A DNA stretch of 64,000 nucleotides, from NCBI GenBank assembly GCA_045533895.1, contig JAZSIT010000045.1:7376-71375 (forward strand), read 5' to 3'. The position numbers and the translations under genes are program-made. Positions 1 through 7,235 of the stretch are shown piece after piece. Each line of letters begins with the position of its first letter. Position 1 is the first letter of the stretch. Source of the stretch: SFLA01 sp045533895 (lineage in GTDB: Bacteria > Bacillota > Clostridia > Oscillospirales > CAG-382). A model generated the notes under the pieces. It did not search any database. It had not been told where the DNA came from and saw only the letters and a list, made by a program, of their open reading frames with translations.

Positions 1-589
1 AGCCTGCGATACCCGCCACAGTGCCGAAAAGCACCGCCCAGCCGATATGCTTGCCCGCCTGCACCTCTGTATCCAGTGCAAAGGGGCTTACAGCCAACAT
101 TTCCTCTGTTATATACGAAGTTAACCGTCCGCGGCGTATACACCCCAGCAGACTTCTGCGAACAGGCATAAGAATAAGACCGATAAAAGCGATTACCGCC
201 GAATATATCAGATCCAATATATCGCCTGCGTCATCCGCATACAGCTTTATTAAAAACGCTGCAGCAGAATAAAGACCGACAAAAAACAAAAATACTCCGA
301 CACTTCCGACGGAGGTATCCAGCACCCATCTGCAAAAAGCGGAAAGGCGGGAAATCACGCGGCTTTTCTCAGCAAAAGCGGCGAGAAAGGTACGCGACTT
401 CGCGGCATAGCCGGATATTTTACTGTATAAAGAACCGAGCATACCGCCGGAAAGCAAAGCGTCCTCTTTGAGAACACCGTTCTTTTTGCCTCTTGCGGAA
501 ATGCCCGTATCGGGAAAAAGGCGCGACCAAATACGGCTCCCGCCCAAGAGCCGTGAAAAATACGAGCCGATTTTGCCGCGTCCTTTCAT
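1..589 (-). CDS. Membrane protein, C-terminal part outside window (partial)
   Basis: The frame is open on the minus strand from an ATG at 589-587 to the window edge, giving about 196 codons with no stop. The ATG overlaps the trmD stop (ATGA), so it is the last visible gene of the trmD operon and is probably translationally coupled to it. The protein begins MKGRGKIGSYFSRLLGG with a basic, soluble N-terminus of about 95 residues. Two hydrophobic stretches follow at about residues 98-116 and 128-142. I do not recognise the family with confidence; the layout would fit a polytopic envelope protein such as an O-antigen-ligase-like protein, but that is a guess. Confidence 0.7.
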   Translation of the reverse strand, partial: MKGRGKIGSYFSRLLGGSRIWSRLFPDTGISARGKKNGVLKEDALLSGGMLGSLYSKISGYAAKSRTFLAAFAEKSRVISRLSAFCRWVLDTSVGSVGVFLFFVGLYSAAAFLIKLYADDAGDILDLIYSAVIAFIGLILMPVRRSLLGCIRRGRLTSYITEEMLAVSPFALDTEVQAGKHIGWAVLFGTVAGIAG

Positions 590-1287
590 TCTTTCGTTTC
601 CTCGTTTTCCTTACGGATAAGGTCCGGGCGCTTACGCTTGGTGCGGAGCAAGGATTGCTCTGCCTGCCACTTCTTTATCTCGGCATGATTGCCGTTTACA
701 AGCACCTCGGGCACCTCAAGTCCTTCAAAAACTCTGGGGCGCGTATACTGGGGATATTCCAGCAACCCGTCCGATAAGCTTTCTTTTTCGTAACACTCGG
801 GATCTTTAAGCACGCCTTCAAGAAGACGGGCTGTAGCATCAACCACTATCTCTGCCGCTATCTCACCGCCTGTGAGAACGTAATCTCCGATAGAGATCTC
901 CTCGTCTATCTCAAGTTCGATAACTCTTTCGTCTATGCCCTCGTAATGACCGCACAAAAGAATGAGGTTATCGTACTGCAAAAGCTCTTTCGCCTTTTGC
1001 TGGGTAAACAGACTTCCCTGAGGGGAAAAGTATATTGTTCTCACTGTTCCCTTAAGGTTGCTTTTTACAGCGCGGATACAGTCAACTATAGGCTGACAAG
1101 CCATAACAAGACCAAAGCCGCCGCCGTAGGGAGAGTCGTCCACACGGCGGTGCTTATCCTTGGTATACGCTCTGATATCGTTTGTATTAAGTGTGAAAAT
1201 ACCTTTTGCCCGTGCTCTGCCGATAATGCTGGTGTTAAAATAATTATCCAGCATATCGGGGAACAGGGTCAATATCTCGTAATGCAA
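586..1287 (-). CDS. trmD: tRNA (guanine37-N1)-methyltransferase TrmD
   Basis: TrmD methylates N1 of G37 next to the anticodon, using S-adenosylmethionine, and prevents +1 frameshifting. The 233-residue protein has the usual length and starts MHYEILTLFP, as the family does. The SPOUT knot motifs are visible: DDSPYGGGFG at about 50-59, CGHYEGIDERV at 112-122 and SIGDYVLTGGE at 132-142. It lies 5 bp after rimM, and its TGA overlaps the ATG of the next gene. Identification is secure from these motifs and the rpsP-khpA-rimM-trmD order. Confidence 0.97.
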   Translation of the reverse strand: MHYEILTLFPDMLDNYFNTSIIGRARAKGIFTLNTNDIRAYTKDKHRRVDDSPYGGGFGLVMACQPIVDCIRAVKSNLKGTVRTIYFSPQGSLFTQQKAKELLQYDNLILLCGHYEGIDERVIELEIDEEISIGDYVLTGGEIAAEIVVDATARLLEGVLKDPECYEKESLSDGLLEYPQYTRPRVFEGLEVPEVLVNGNHAEIKKWQAEQSLLRTKRKRPDLIRKENEETKE

Positions 1288-1292
1288 AAATA

Positions 1293-1793
1293 TCAGCTTC
1301 CTATCCTGAGTCCTTCGTCCACATGGACGTGTATGCCCTTTTCCAAATCGACGGACACTATATATCTGTCCACCGCGGGCATAAGATATTCTTTTTCTTC
1401 CCCTGCGATATAGTATAAAAATCCGCCTATGGTTTCGTCGATACGTTTAAGCTCGCCGATACGCTCCTCGGTGTCTGCATTGAACACGGGGAGACCTATA
1501 AGGTCGTCATTATAAATTACGTCCCCGGGAAGAGCAGGGTCGTAACGGTCGAAATAAACCGTTCTGCCGGTGAGCACCGCACAGGCGGTTCTGTCCTCAT
1601 ATCCTTCAAAGATAATGGAAGGAATGTTGGGACGGTATAAAACAATTTTTAATTTTTTTTCGCCCTTGGGATCCAGATAGAGATATTCAACTCCGTCCAG
1701 AAAATCGGGGCTGTCGCACCAGCAGGAAAACTTAAGTTCGCCCTTTATTCCTCTGGGAGAATTAAGCCTGCCGGCTTCAAGAAATCTTTTCAT
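1293..1793 (-). CDS. rimM: Ribosome maturation factor RimM
   Basis: RimM helps assemble the head of the 30S subunit and binds ribosomal protein S19. The 166-residue protein has the family layout: an N-terminal RimM beta-barrel (about 1-88, beginning MKRFLEAGRLNSPRGIKGEL, with the G-x-x-x-x-P-x-G-x-x-G-E-L signature) and a C-terminal PRC-barrel (about 95-163, including the YLMPAVDRYIVSVDLEKG segment). Its ATG overlaps the last base of the khpA stop (TGATG), which implies coupled translation. Confidence 0.96.
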   Translation of the reverse strand: MKRFLEAGRLNSPRGIKGELKFSCWCDSPDFLDGVEYLYLDPKGEKKLKIVLYRPNIPSIIFEGYEDRTACAVLTGRTVYFDRYDPALPGDVIYNDDLIGLPVFNADTEERIGELKRIDETIGGFLYYIAGEEKEYLMPAVDRYIVSVDLEKGIHVHVDEGLRIGS

Positions 1794-2023
1794 CAGTCAA
1801 CAATATCCACGATAACACGTTTGTTTTCCTTGGCTGCAGCCGCACGCATAACCACACGTATGCACTTTGCGATTCTGCCGCCGCGGCCTATTACCTTGCC
1901 CATATCGGACTTGGCAACGGAAAGCTCAAGTATAACCGTATCACCGCTGACTTTTTCGGACACTGCCACCTGCTCGGGATGCTCCACAATAGCGGAAGCG
2001 ATGTCAATAAGTGTCTGCTTCAT
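1793..2023 (-). CDS. khpA: KH-domain RNA-binding protein (KhpA/YlqC type)
   Basis: This single KH-domain protein of 76 residues has the RNA-contacting loop GRGG at about 46-49 in KVIGRGGRIAKCIR. Proteins of this type (UPF0109) bind RNA, often with KhpB, and affect cell division and envelope genes in Firmicutes. Position between rpsP and rimM is the classical place for it. The ribosome binding site AAGGAAGG lies just upstream of its ATG. The stop overlaps the start of rimM. Confidence 0.93.
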   Translation of the reverse strand: MKQTLIDIASAIVEHPEQVAVSEKVSGDTVILELSVAKSDMGKVIGRGGRIAKCIRVVMRAAAAKENKRVIVDIVD

Positions 2024-2060
2024 CAGATGACCTTCCTTTCAAAAATCGGCACTGATCCGT

Positions 2061-2079
2061 GGGGCGGTTTTGCCGCCCC
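2061..2079 (-). other. Intra-operon GC-rich hairpin between rpsP and khpA
   Basis: GGGGCGG and CCGCCCC are perfect 7-bp arms around a 5-nt loop in the 73-bp gap between rpsP and khpA. There is no immediate T-run on the coding strand, so it is more likely an mRNA processing or stability hairpin, or a weak attenuator, than a full terminator. Confidence 0.5.
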
Positions 2080-2096
2080 GCGAAATATAAGATGTC

Positions 2097-2339
2097 TTAC
2101 TGTACGCCGGTTTTCTTAAGAAGAGCTCTAACAGTATCGGTAGGCTGTGCGCCCTTGGAGATCCAATCCTTAGCCTTGTCGCCGTCGATCTTGATCTCTG
2201 CAGGCTCCTTCATAGGATCATAGTAACCGATCTCTTCGATAAATCTACCGTTTCTGGGGTAGCGAGAGTCTGCTACTACTACTCTGTAAAAGGGAGCCTT
2301 CTTTGCGCTCATTCTTCTGAGCCTGATTTTTATTGCCAT
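2097..2339 (-). CDS. rpsP: 30S ribosomal protein S16
   Basis: The 80-residue protein begins MAIKIRLRRMSAKKAPFYRV and contains VVADSRYPRNGRFIEEIGYYDP, which is diagnostic of S16. S16 binds 16S rRNA early in 30S assembly. The AAGGTTGTTTT-rich region upstream of the ATG has a good GGAGG element. It follows ffh by about 175 bp, a gap occupied by a palindromic repeat. Confidence 0.98.
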   Translation of the reverse strand: MAIKIRLRRMSAKKAPFYRVVVADSRYPRNGRFIEEIGYYDPMKEPAEIKIDGDKAKDWISKGAQPTDTVRALLKKTGVQ

Positions 2340-2415
2340 GATGTTTTTCCTCCAATAAGGTTGTTTTATTTTAATTTTTTTTATTTTTTAACTTAATTGT
2401 GGGCGTGAGTATTTC

Positions 2416-2509
2416 GGGGTCCCCGCAAAAGCGTTTTTTCGTGATATGCTTTGTCTGTAGGGGTGTTTCGTGAAACACCTACAGTGTCCAAAAAACCTTT
2501 TGTGGGGTG
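2416..2509. repeat. MITE-like palindromic element, copy 1 (GGGGTCCCC family)
   Basis: The 94-bp element begins GGGGTCCCCGCAAAAG and ends CTTTTGTGGGGTG. The ends form an imperfect terminal inverted repeat of about 18 bp (2421-2439 against 2490-2507). The core 2456-2484 is a second palindrome (CTGTAGGGGTGTTT / AAACACCTACAG). No coding capacity. It sits between ffh and rpsP, 4 bp beyond the ffh stop, so it would be transcribed inside the operon mRNA. A second copy is at 27123-27257. Confidence 0.75.
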
Positions 2510-2513
2510 AATA

Positions 2514-3851
2514 TTAAAATCCAAAGTTGCCGAAACGCATTTTTTTACTGCCTTTTCCGGTCTGCTGCTTTGCCATCTGCTTCATAAGCTTGTTTACCTG
2601 CTCATACTGCTTAAGCAGACGGTTTACCTCCTCCACAGGTCTGCCGCAGCCTGCGGCTATACGCTTTTTGCGGGAAGAGTTTATAATATCCGGCTTTGCC
2701 CTCTCCTTGGGAGTCATGGAAAGGATTATACCTTCCATACGGGCTATCTGTCTCTCGTCGATCTGTGCATCCTTGAGCTGGGAGGGCTTTATTCCCGGCA
2801 TCATGCCAAGAAGCTGCTCCATGCTGCCCATGTTTTTTATCTGTCTGAACTGGTCAAGATAATCGTCCAGTGTGAAGGAAGATTCAAGGAACTTTTTCTC
2901 AAGCTCCGCCGCTTTCTTTTCATCAAACTGCTGCTCCGCCTTTTCGATAAGGGACAGCACGTCACCCATACCGAGTATACGGGACGCCATTCTGTCAGGA
3001 TGGAAAGGTTCGATATTATCTATCTTTTCGCCTACGCCGATAAACTTAATGGGCTTGCCGGTAACGTGTCTTACCGAAAGTGCCGCACCGCCTCTTGTAT
3101 CACCATCCAGCTTGGTGAGGATGACGCCCGTAATATCCAGCAGATTGTTAAAGCTTTCTGCTACATTGACAGCGTCCTGACCCGTCATGGCATCTACTAC
3201 CAACAGAATCTCGGTAGGGTTAACCTCTTCGCTTATACGCTTTAATTCAGCCATAAGCACTTCGTCTATATGCAAACGACCTGCCGTATCCACAAAGACC
3301 ATATCGTGGCCGTACTTACGGGCATGGACAAGCGCCTCACGTGCGGTTTTTACGGGGTCTTGGGTGCCGCGCTCAAAAACCTGAACGCCTGCCTGCTCGC
3401 CCACTATCTTCAACTGGTCGATAGCGGCGGGACGGTAAATATCGCAGGCTACGAGCAAAGGATTCTTGCCCTGCTTTTTATACATACGGGCAAGCTTTGC
3501 GCAGTGGGTGGTCTTACCGCTACCCTGAAGACCGCACATAAGCACTACCGTGGGAGGTGCGGAGGATATGGTAAGCTTTGAGTTACTGCCGCCCATTAGA
3601 GCAACCAATTCTTCGTTAACTATTTTTACTATTTGCTGTGCGGGAACAAGGCTTTGCATAACGTCCGCGCCCACAGCACGCTCGGACACCTTGGCAACGA
3701 AATCCTTAACTACCTTGAAGTTTACGTCCGCTTCCAACAGCGCAAGCTTGACTTCACGCATACCTGCCTTTACGTCGGCCTCGGTAAGTCTGCCCTTGTT
3801 GCGGAACTTCTTCAAAGCACCCGTCATTTTTTCTGCAAGACTTTGAAACAT
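2514..3851 (-). CDS. ffh: Signal recognition particle protein Ffh
   Basis: Ffh is the SRP54 GTPase that binds signal peptides and 4.5S/6S SRP RNA and docks with FtsY. Start chosen at the ATG giving MFQSLAEKMTGALKKFRNKG because GGGAG lies 6 bases upstream; the longer frame would run into ylxM. That gives 445 residues. The N domain is about 1-90; G-domain motifs include GLQGSGKTT at 107-115, a DTAGR motif, and TKLDGDTRGG. The M domain at the C-terminus is methionine rich (SMEQLLGMMPG, KLMKQMAKQ). The ATG lies 1 bp after the ylxM stop. Confidence 0.97.
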   Translation of the reverse strand: MFQSLAEKMTGALKKFRNKGRLTEADVKAGMREVKLALLEADVNFKVVKDFVAKVSERAVGADVMQSLVPAQQIVKIVNEELVALMGGSNSKLTISSAPPTVVLMCGLQGSGKTTHCAKLARMYKKQGKNPLLVACDIYRPAAIDQLKIVGEQAGVQVFERGTQDPVKTAREALVHARKYGHDMVFVDTAGRLHIDEVLMAELKRISEEVNPTEILLVVDAMTGQDAVNVAESFNNLLDITGVILTKLDGDTRGGAALSVRHVTGKPIKFIGVGEKIDNIEPFHPDRMASRILGMGDVLSLIEKAEQQFDEKKAAELEKKFLESSFTLDDYLDQFRQIKNMGSMEQLLGMMPGIKPSQLKDAQIDERQIARMEGIILSMTPKERAKPDIINSSRKKRIAAGCGRPVEEVNRLLKQYEQVNKLMKQMAKQQTGKGSKKMRFGNFGF

Positions 3852-3852
3852 T

Positions 3853-4164
3853 TTATTCTCCCAACAGGCTCTCGGCAACCAAGCGTACCTCTGCGGAATC
3901 TGTAATGGAAATTATCTTTTCCGCCGCGCTCTTTACCGCTTGCCCTCTCTCATATACGTGTAAACACTCTTCAAGCTCATACAGTCTTTCCTCGCCGTGC
4001 TTGATAAGGTCTCTCACCGCCTGACGGGTTATACCGGATTGCTCCGCTATCTCCGCAAGAGAAAGATCCTCGTTATAATAAAGGTCAAGCGCGTCCCTCT
4101 GACGGGGGGAAAGCACACGGGAATAACAATCGAACAGCAAGGATATTCTCTCTCTTCCGTTCAT
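3853..4164 (-). CDS. ylxM: YlxM-type helix-turn-helix protein, SRP operon
   Basis: Start set at MNGRERISLLFDCYSRVLSP (103 residues), because GGAGG precedes it at proper spacing; a longer open frame upstream has no ribosome site and crosses the promoter. The core resembles sigma-70 region 4: LSPRQRDALDLYYNEDLSLAEIAEQ, then SGITRQAVRDLIKHGEERL. YlxM is the usual first gene of the SRP operon in Firmicutes and has been proposed to modulate SRP GTPase activity. It is followed immediately by ffh. Confidence 0.93.
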   Translation of the reverse strand: MNGRERISLLFDCYSRVLSPRQRDALDLYYNEDLSLAEIAEQSGITRQAVRDLIKHGEERLYELEECLHVYERGQAVKSAAEKIISITDSAEVRLVAESLLGE

Positions 4165-4186
4165 ACCGTTTTCCTCCAAAAAATGA

Positions 4187-4217
4187 GTGCCTGTAAAGTT
4201 TTTTTCTTTACAGGCAC
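4187..4217 (-). terminator. 12-bp stem-loop: clp terminator and/or 5' leader hairpin of the SRP operon
   Basis: GTGCCTGTAAAG and CTTTACAGGCAC are perfect 12-bp arms with a 7-nt homopolymer loop. On the minus strand the stem is followed by TCATTTTTT, so it can terminate the clp transcript. The predicted start site of the promoter at 4220-4248 is at about 4213, so the same hairpin would also sit at the extreme 5' end of the ylxM-ffh mRNA. Confidence 0.7.
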
Positions 4218-4219
4218 AT

Positions 4220-4248
4220 ATTATATCCTTTGTTTGCGGTTTTGTCAA
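4220..4248 (-). promoter_or_regulatory. Sigma-A promoter of ylxM-ffh-rpsP-khpA-rimM-trmD
   Basis: A perfect consensus: TTGACA (complement of 4243-4248), 17-bp spacer, TATAAT (complement of 4220-4225). The -35 box overlaps the stop codon of the clp gene at 4245. Confidence 0.88.
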
Positions 4249-6356
4249 GTACTTTTTTGATATTCTCTTACTTTTTTGAACTGTTTTTCCCACGCCGCAT
4301 CCTGTGTTATGCGGGTCACGGCGCGGCACAGCACTCTGGCGCTTCCTCCGCATCCCTCCACCGCCTGCAATATAGCCTCTTCCGGCAGAGAGATTTCCAC
4401 GCCCTTCTCCACGGCAGCGTTGACCAGCTCTTTTGCCCGTTTTGACGCAATACGGCGCAGAGATACCTTGTCGAGAGGCTCAAACCGCACGATATCCTCG
4501 ATACGGTCGGTAATTTCCGGCGAAAGAATTTTATCGGTAATACTCTTTTCCCGCTCTCCGGAAAATCCGATACCTGCACCGAGACCGTCCACCGACGCGG
4601 TGAAAATTACCGTTGCGTGGGAGAAGGACACGTTAAGCCCATCGGAATCAGTAAGAAAGCCTCTGTCCAAAATTTGGGAGACCAGCCCCATTACATCGGG
4701 ATGTGCTTTTTCCACTCCGTCAAAAAGCACCACGCAAAAGGGAGTGCGGCGGACAGCCTCGGTAAGCACGCCTCCCTCGCCGAAGCCCGTATATCCGGGC
4801 GGTGCACCGATAAGACGGGAAGCCGTATGAGGTTCGGTGTATTCGGACATATCTATAAGCACAAATCCTTTGTCGGTACCGCACAAAGTAAGTGCCAACG
4901 CTTTGGCACACTCGGTTTTCCCCACACCGTGAGGCCCGTAAAACAACATACTTCCCATGGGACGGTCGGGCTCGGATATACGGGAAAGCCGTCGGCGCAT
5001 AGCGGCTGTTATGGCTTTTATTGCTTTTTCCTGACCGATAATGCGGTCGTTCAAAGAATTTTCAATTTGCTCTGCGTTTTCTCCGCCCACAATGAATTCA
5101 CGAGGGATACCGGATATCTCCCCTGTGAGAAGGGCGATATCCTCCTCTGTAACCGTTTTTCCGCCGGAAAGCCGCTTTGCCGACGCCGCTTCATCAATAA
5201 GGTCAATAGCTTTATCCGGCAGACGGCGTCCTGCAATATATCTGTGTGAATATTCCGCCGCCGCGTCCAACGCCTCATGGGATATGCAGACTCCGTGGTG
5301 GTTTTCGTACCGTCCTTTAAGCGCCATAAGCACACGTTTGCATTCCTCCACTGACGGTTCGTTTATATACACCTGCTGGAAACGGCGCTCAAGAGCGGAA
5401 TCCTTTTCTATACTTTTTTTGAATTCTTTTGGAGTGGTTGCGCCGATAAGCTGTATTTCCCCTCTTGCAAGGGCAGGCTTCAAAATGTTGGAAGCGTCTA
5501 CCGCTCCCTCTGCCGCTCCCGCGCCTACAAGAGTATGGATTTCGTCTATAAACAAGATGACGCTTTTATCTTCGGTCGCTTCTCTAATGACGGTGCGTAG
5601 TTTTTCCTCAAATTCGCCTCGGTATTTGGTGCCTGCCACAAGACAGGACATATCGAGGGACAATATTCGTCGGTAGCGCATTTCCTCCGGCACATTACCC
5701 TCGGCTATACGAAGTGCAATAGATTCTGCCACGGCAGTCTTACCCACTCCGGCCTCACCGATGAGAAGGGGGTTGTTTTTTCGGCGACGGAGAAGAATGC
5801 GTATTATACGTCCCTCCTCCCTTTCTCTGCCTACCACCGGGTCGATTTCACCCCGAAGCGCTTTGTCTGTCAGAGACACCGAGTAACGGTCCAGAGTGGG
5901 AGTGGATAAACGGGTTTCCTTTTTATAGCTTGATTTTTTATTCATCTGTCTTTCCAAAGCCTTCCTGAAGTTATCGGTATCAATATCCATATCCTCCAAA
6001 AGGCGTGTTGCCACGCAATCGGAGGATAAAAGAGCTAAAAGCAAATGAGTTTCGTCCGCGGTGTTTCCCGAAATGACACTTTCCGCCGCGCGTGAAAGTA
6101 CTCTGCGCATGGCAGGAGTCATATCCTCAGGTGCGAGATAAGTCCTCTCCCCCTGCTCGGACAGCATATTTATTTTTTCGCGCAGGGTTTTTTCCGTAAG
6201 ACCTTTGAGTTCTGTTATATATACGGGTATATCTCCCGATATTACCAAAGCCAGCAGAAGATGCTCGGTGCCTACGTAGATATGCCCCATTTCTCCTGCC
6301 GTTTTTATTGCTGTTTCCACTATATTTTTTGCGTGATCGGAAAATCTGTTCTGCAT
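4245..6356 (-). CDS. Clp family AAA+ ATPase without middle domain and with degenerate second ATPase module
   Basis: 703 residues from the second in-frame ATG (MQNRFSDHAKNIVETA); GGGAGGG lies 7 bases upstream of it but only 1-2 bases from the first ATG. Clp N-domain repeats cover about 1-145. The first AAA+ module is complete: Walker A GEAGVGKT at about 200-207, Walker B FIDEIH at 269-274, pore loop AGTKYRGEF. After LIDEAASAKRLSG the chain goes straight to TVTEEDIALL, so the coiled-coil middle domain of ClpC/ClpB is absent, as in ClpA. The second module has Walker A GPHGVGKT (474-481), but Walker B reads VVLFDGVEKAH, with Gly where the family has the catalytic Glu, and the sensor-1 Asn of TSN is Ser (TAS). 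An IGF tripeptide (about 596-598) could be a ClpP-binding loop. A ClpC/ClpA-type unfoldase, probably regulatory or specialised. Confidence 0.85.
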   Translation of the reverse strand: MQNRFSDHAKNIVETAIKTAGEMGHIYVGTEHLLLALVISGDIPVYITELKGLTEKTLREKINMLSEQGERTYLAPEDMTPAMRRVLSRAAESVISGNTADETHLLLALLSSDCVATRLLEDMDIDTDNFRKALERQMNKKSSYKKETRLSTPTLDRYSVSLTDKALRGEIDPVVGREREEGRIIRILLRRRKNNPLLIGEAGVGKTAVAESIALRIAEGNVPEEMRYRRILSLDMSCLVAGTKYRGEFEEKLRTVIREATEDKSVILFIDEIHTLVGAGAAEGAVDASNILKPALARGEIQLIGATTPKEFKKSIEKDSALERRFQQVYINEPSVEECKRVLMALKGRYENHHGVCISHEALDAAAEYSHRYIAGRRLPDKAIDLIDEAASAKRLSGGKTVTEEDIALLTGEISGIPREFIVGGENAEQIENSLNDRIIGQEKAIKAITAAMRRRLSRISEPDRPMGSMLFYGPHGVGKTECAKALALTLCGTDKGFVLIDMSEYTEPHTASRLIGAPPGYTGFGEGGVLTEAVRRTPFCVVLFDGVEKAHPDVMGLVSQILDRGFLTDSDGLNVSFSHATVIFTASVDGLGAGIGFSGEREKSITDKILSPEITDRIEDIVRFEPLDKVSLRRIASKRAKELVNAAVEKGVEISLPEEAILQAVEGCGGSARVLCRAVTRITQDAAWEKQFKKVREYQKST

Positions 6357-6413
6357 GCCCATTCCCTCCCAAAATCTATTTTATGTGTTTTTGCGGATTA
6401 TTGTTAAAACCAC

Positions 6414-6442
6414 TTCCAAAATCCGCCCGAATGTGATATAAT
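6414..6442 (+). promoter_or_regulatory. Candidate promoter for the 6473 gene
   Basis: TATAAT at 6437-6442, with only a weak -35 (TTCCAA at 6414-6419, 17-bp spacer). A start site near 6449 would leave a 24-base leader carrying GGGAGG. Confidence 0.45.
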
Positions 6443-6472
6443 GAATCAAGCACTTTGAAGGGAGGTATATTT

Positions 6473-7183
6473 TTGGCAGATAAAAACAAGAAAAAGGTTG
6501 TTTCACGTCCCCTCACGCCGGACGAGATTACGGCGCGGGACGCACGCAAAGCCGCCGCCATACGCAAAAAGCGCGCAAGAAGAGAAAAACTCCTTGCCTG
6601 CACTGCGGTGCTTCTGGCGGTATATATCGGCATTATTGGAATTATTGCCGCATACGGTATACTTTCATTCAATTCTGTGGCGGAAAGTAACAAAGTTTAT
6701 TCGGTAGAAGGGTATCTGGGCGAAACCAAGGTGTTTACCGTGCCCTCATCCCGCGCAACCAATTCATACGGGCTTTATATCCCCTTTTCCACCCTTACAA
6801 AGCTTTGCCCCATGTCTATTGCCGGAGATAAGGACAGCGTTGCCATAATCCTGCCCGATTCGGATGATTATATTAAATGCTTTTCCAATTCCTCTTCTAT
6901 TCAGGTAAACGATTCTCCCTGCCGTCTTTCCTGCCCCGTATTGTTCGAGGAGGACGATTGGCTTATACCCGTTGAAATACTTGAGTATATTAACGGCATT
7001 AATGTTACGTACGAAAAAGGGAACGTGTGTATAATCCATGTAAAAAGCGCGGATACTTATCTTTCCGCATCCCATTCCCTGCCTATCGGTATCGACCATA
7101 TTGAGTTCAGTCCTCTGTATGATACCGATTATATCCACGGCGAAGAAAGCGATGTAAGCGATACGGATGAGTTTTTCGAATAA
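6473..7183 (+). CDS. Single-pass membrane protein with an extracytoplasmic domain, function unknown
   Basis: Start is a TTG at 6473, 7 bases after GGAGG, giving 236 residues beginning (M)ADKNKKKVVSRPLTPDEI. A basic cytoplasmic segment (RDARKAAAIRKKRARREK) precedes one membrane helix at about 39-61 (ACTAVLLAVYIGIIGIIAAY). The rest is external. Its VPSSRATNSYGLYIPFSTL and PVLFEEDDWLIPVEILEYI segments resemble the copper-amine-oxidase N-terminal stalk fold (a surface or morphology domain), but I only infer that. The acidic C-terminus ends SDVSDTDEFFE. It is divergent from the Clp ATPase and monocistronic. Confidence 0.8.
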   Translation: MADKNKKKVVSRPLTPDEITARDARKAAAIRKKRARREKLLACTAVLLAVYIGIIGIIAAYGILSFNSVAESNKVYSVEGYLGETKVFTVPSSRATNSYGLYIPFSTLTKLCPMSIAGDKDSVAIILPDSDDYIKCFSNSSSIQVNDSPCRLSCPVLFEEDDWLIPVEILEYINGINVTYEKGNVCIIHVKSADTYLSASHSLPIGIDHIEFSPLYDTDYIHGEESDVSDTDEFFE

Positions 7184-7196
7184 GAGCAAAAAATTA

Positions 7197-7235
7197 CCCC
7201 GCGAATGATTTGTATGCATTCGCGGGGCGTTTTTC
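7197..7235. terminator. Bidirectional terminator between the 6473 gene and the SGNH gene
   Basis: CCCCGCGAATG (7197-7207) pairs with CATTCGCGGGG (7217-7227), followed by CGTTTTTC on the plus strand and preceded by A-rich DNA for the minus direction. Confidence 0.88.

Noticed and set aside
2340..2513. A small gene in the 174-bp gap between ffh and rpsP
   Set aside because: The gap is accounted for by the palindromic element and the rpsP ribosome site; no open frame with a start signal is present.
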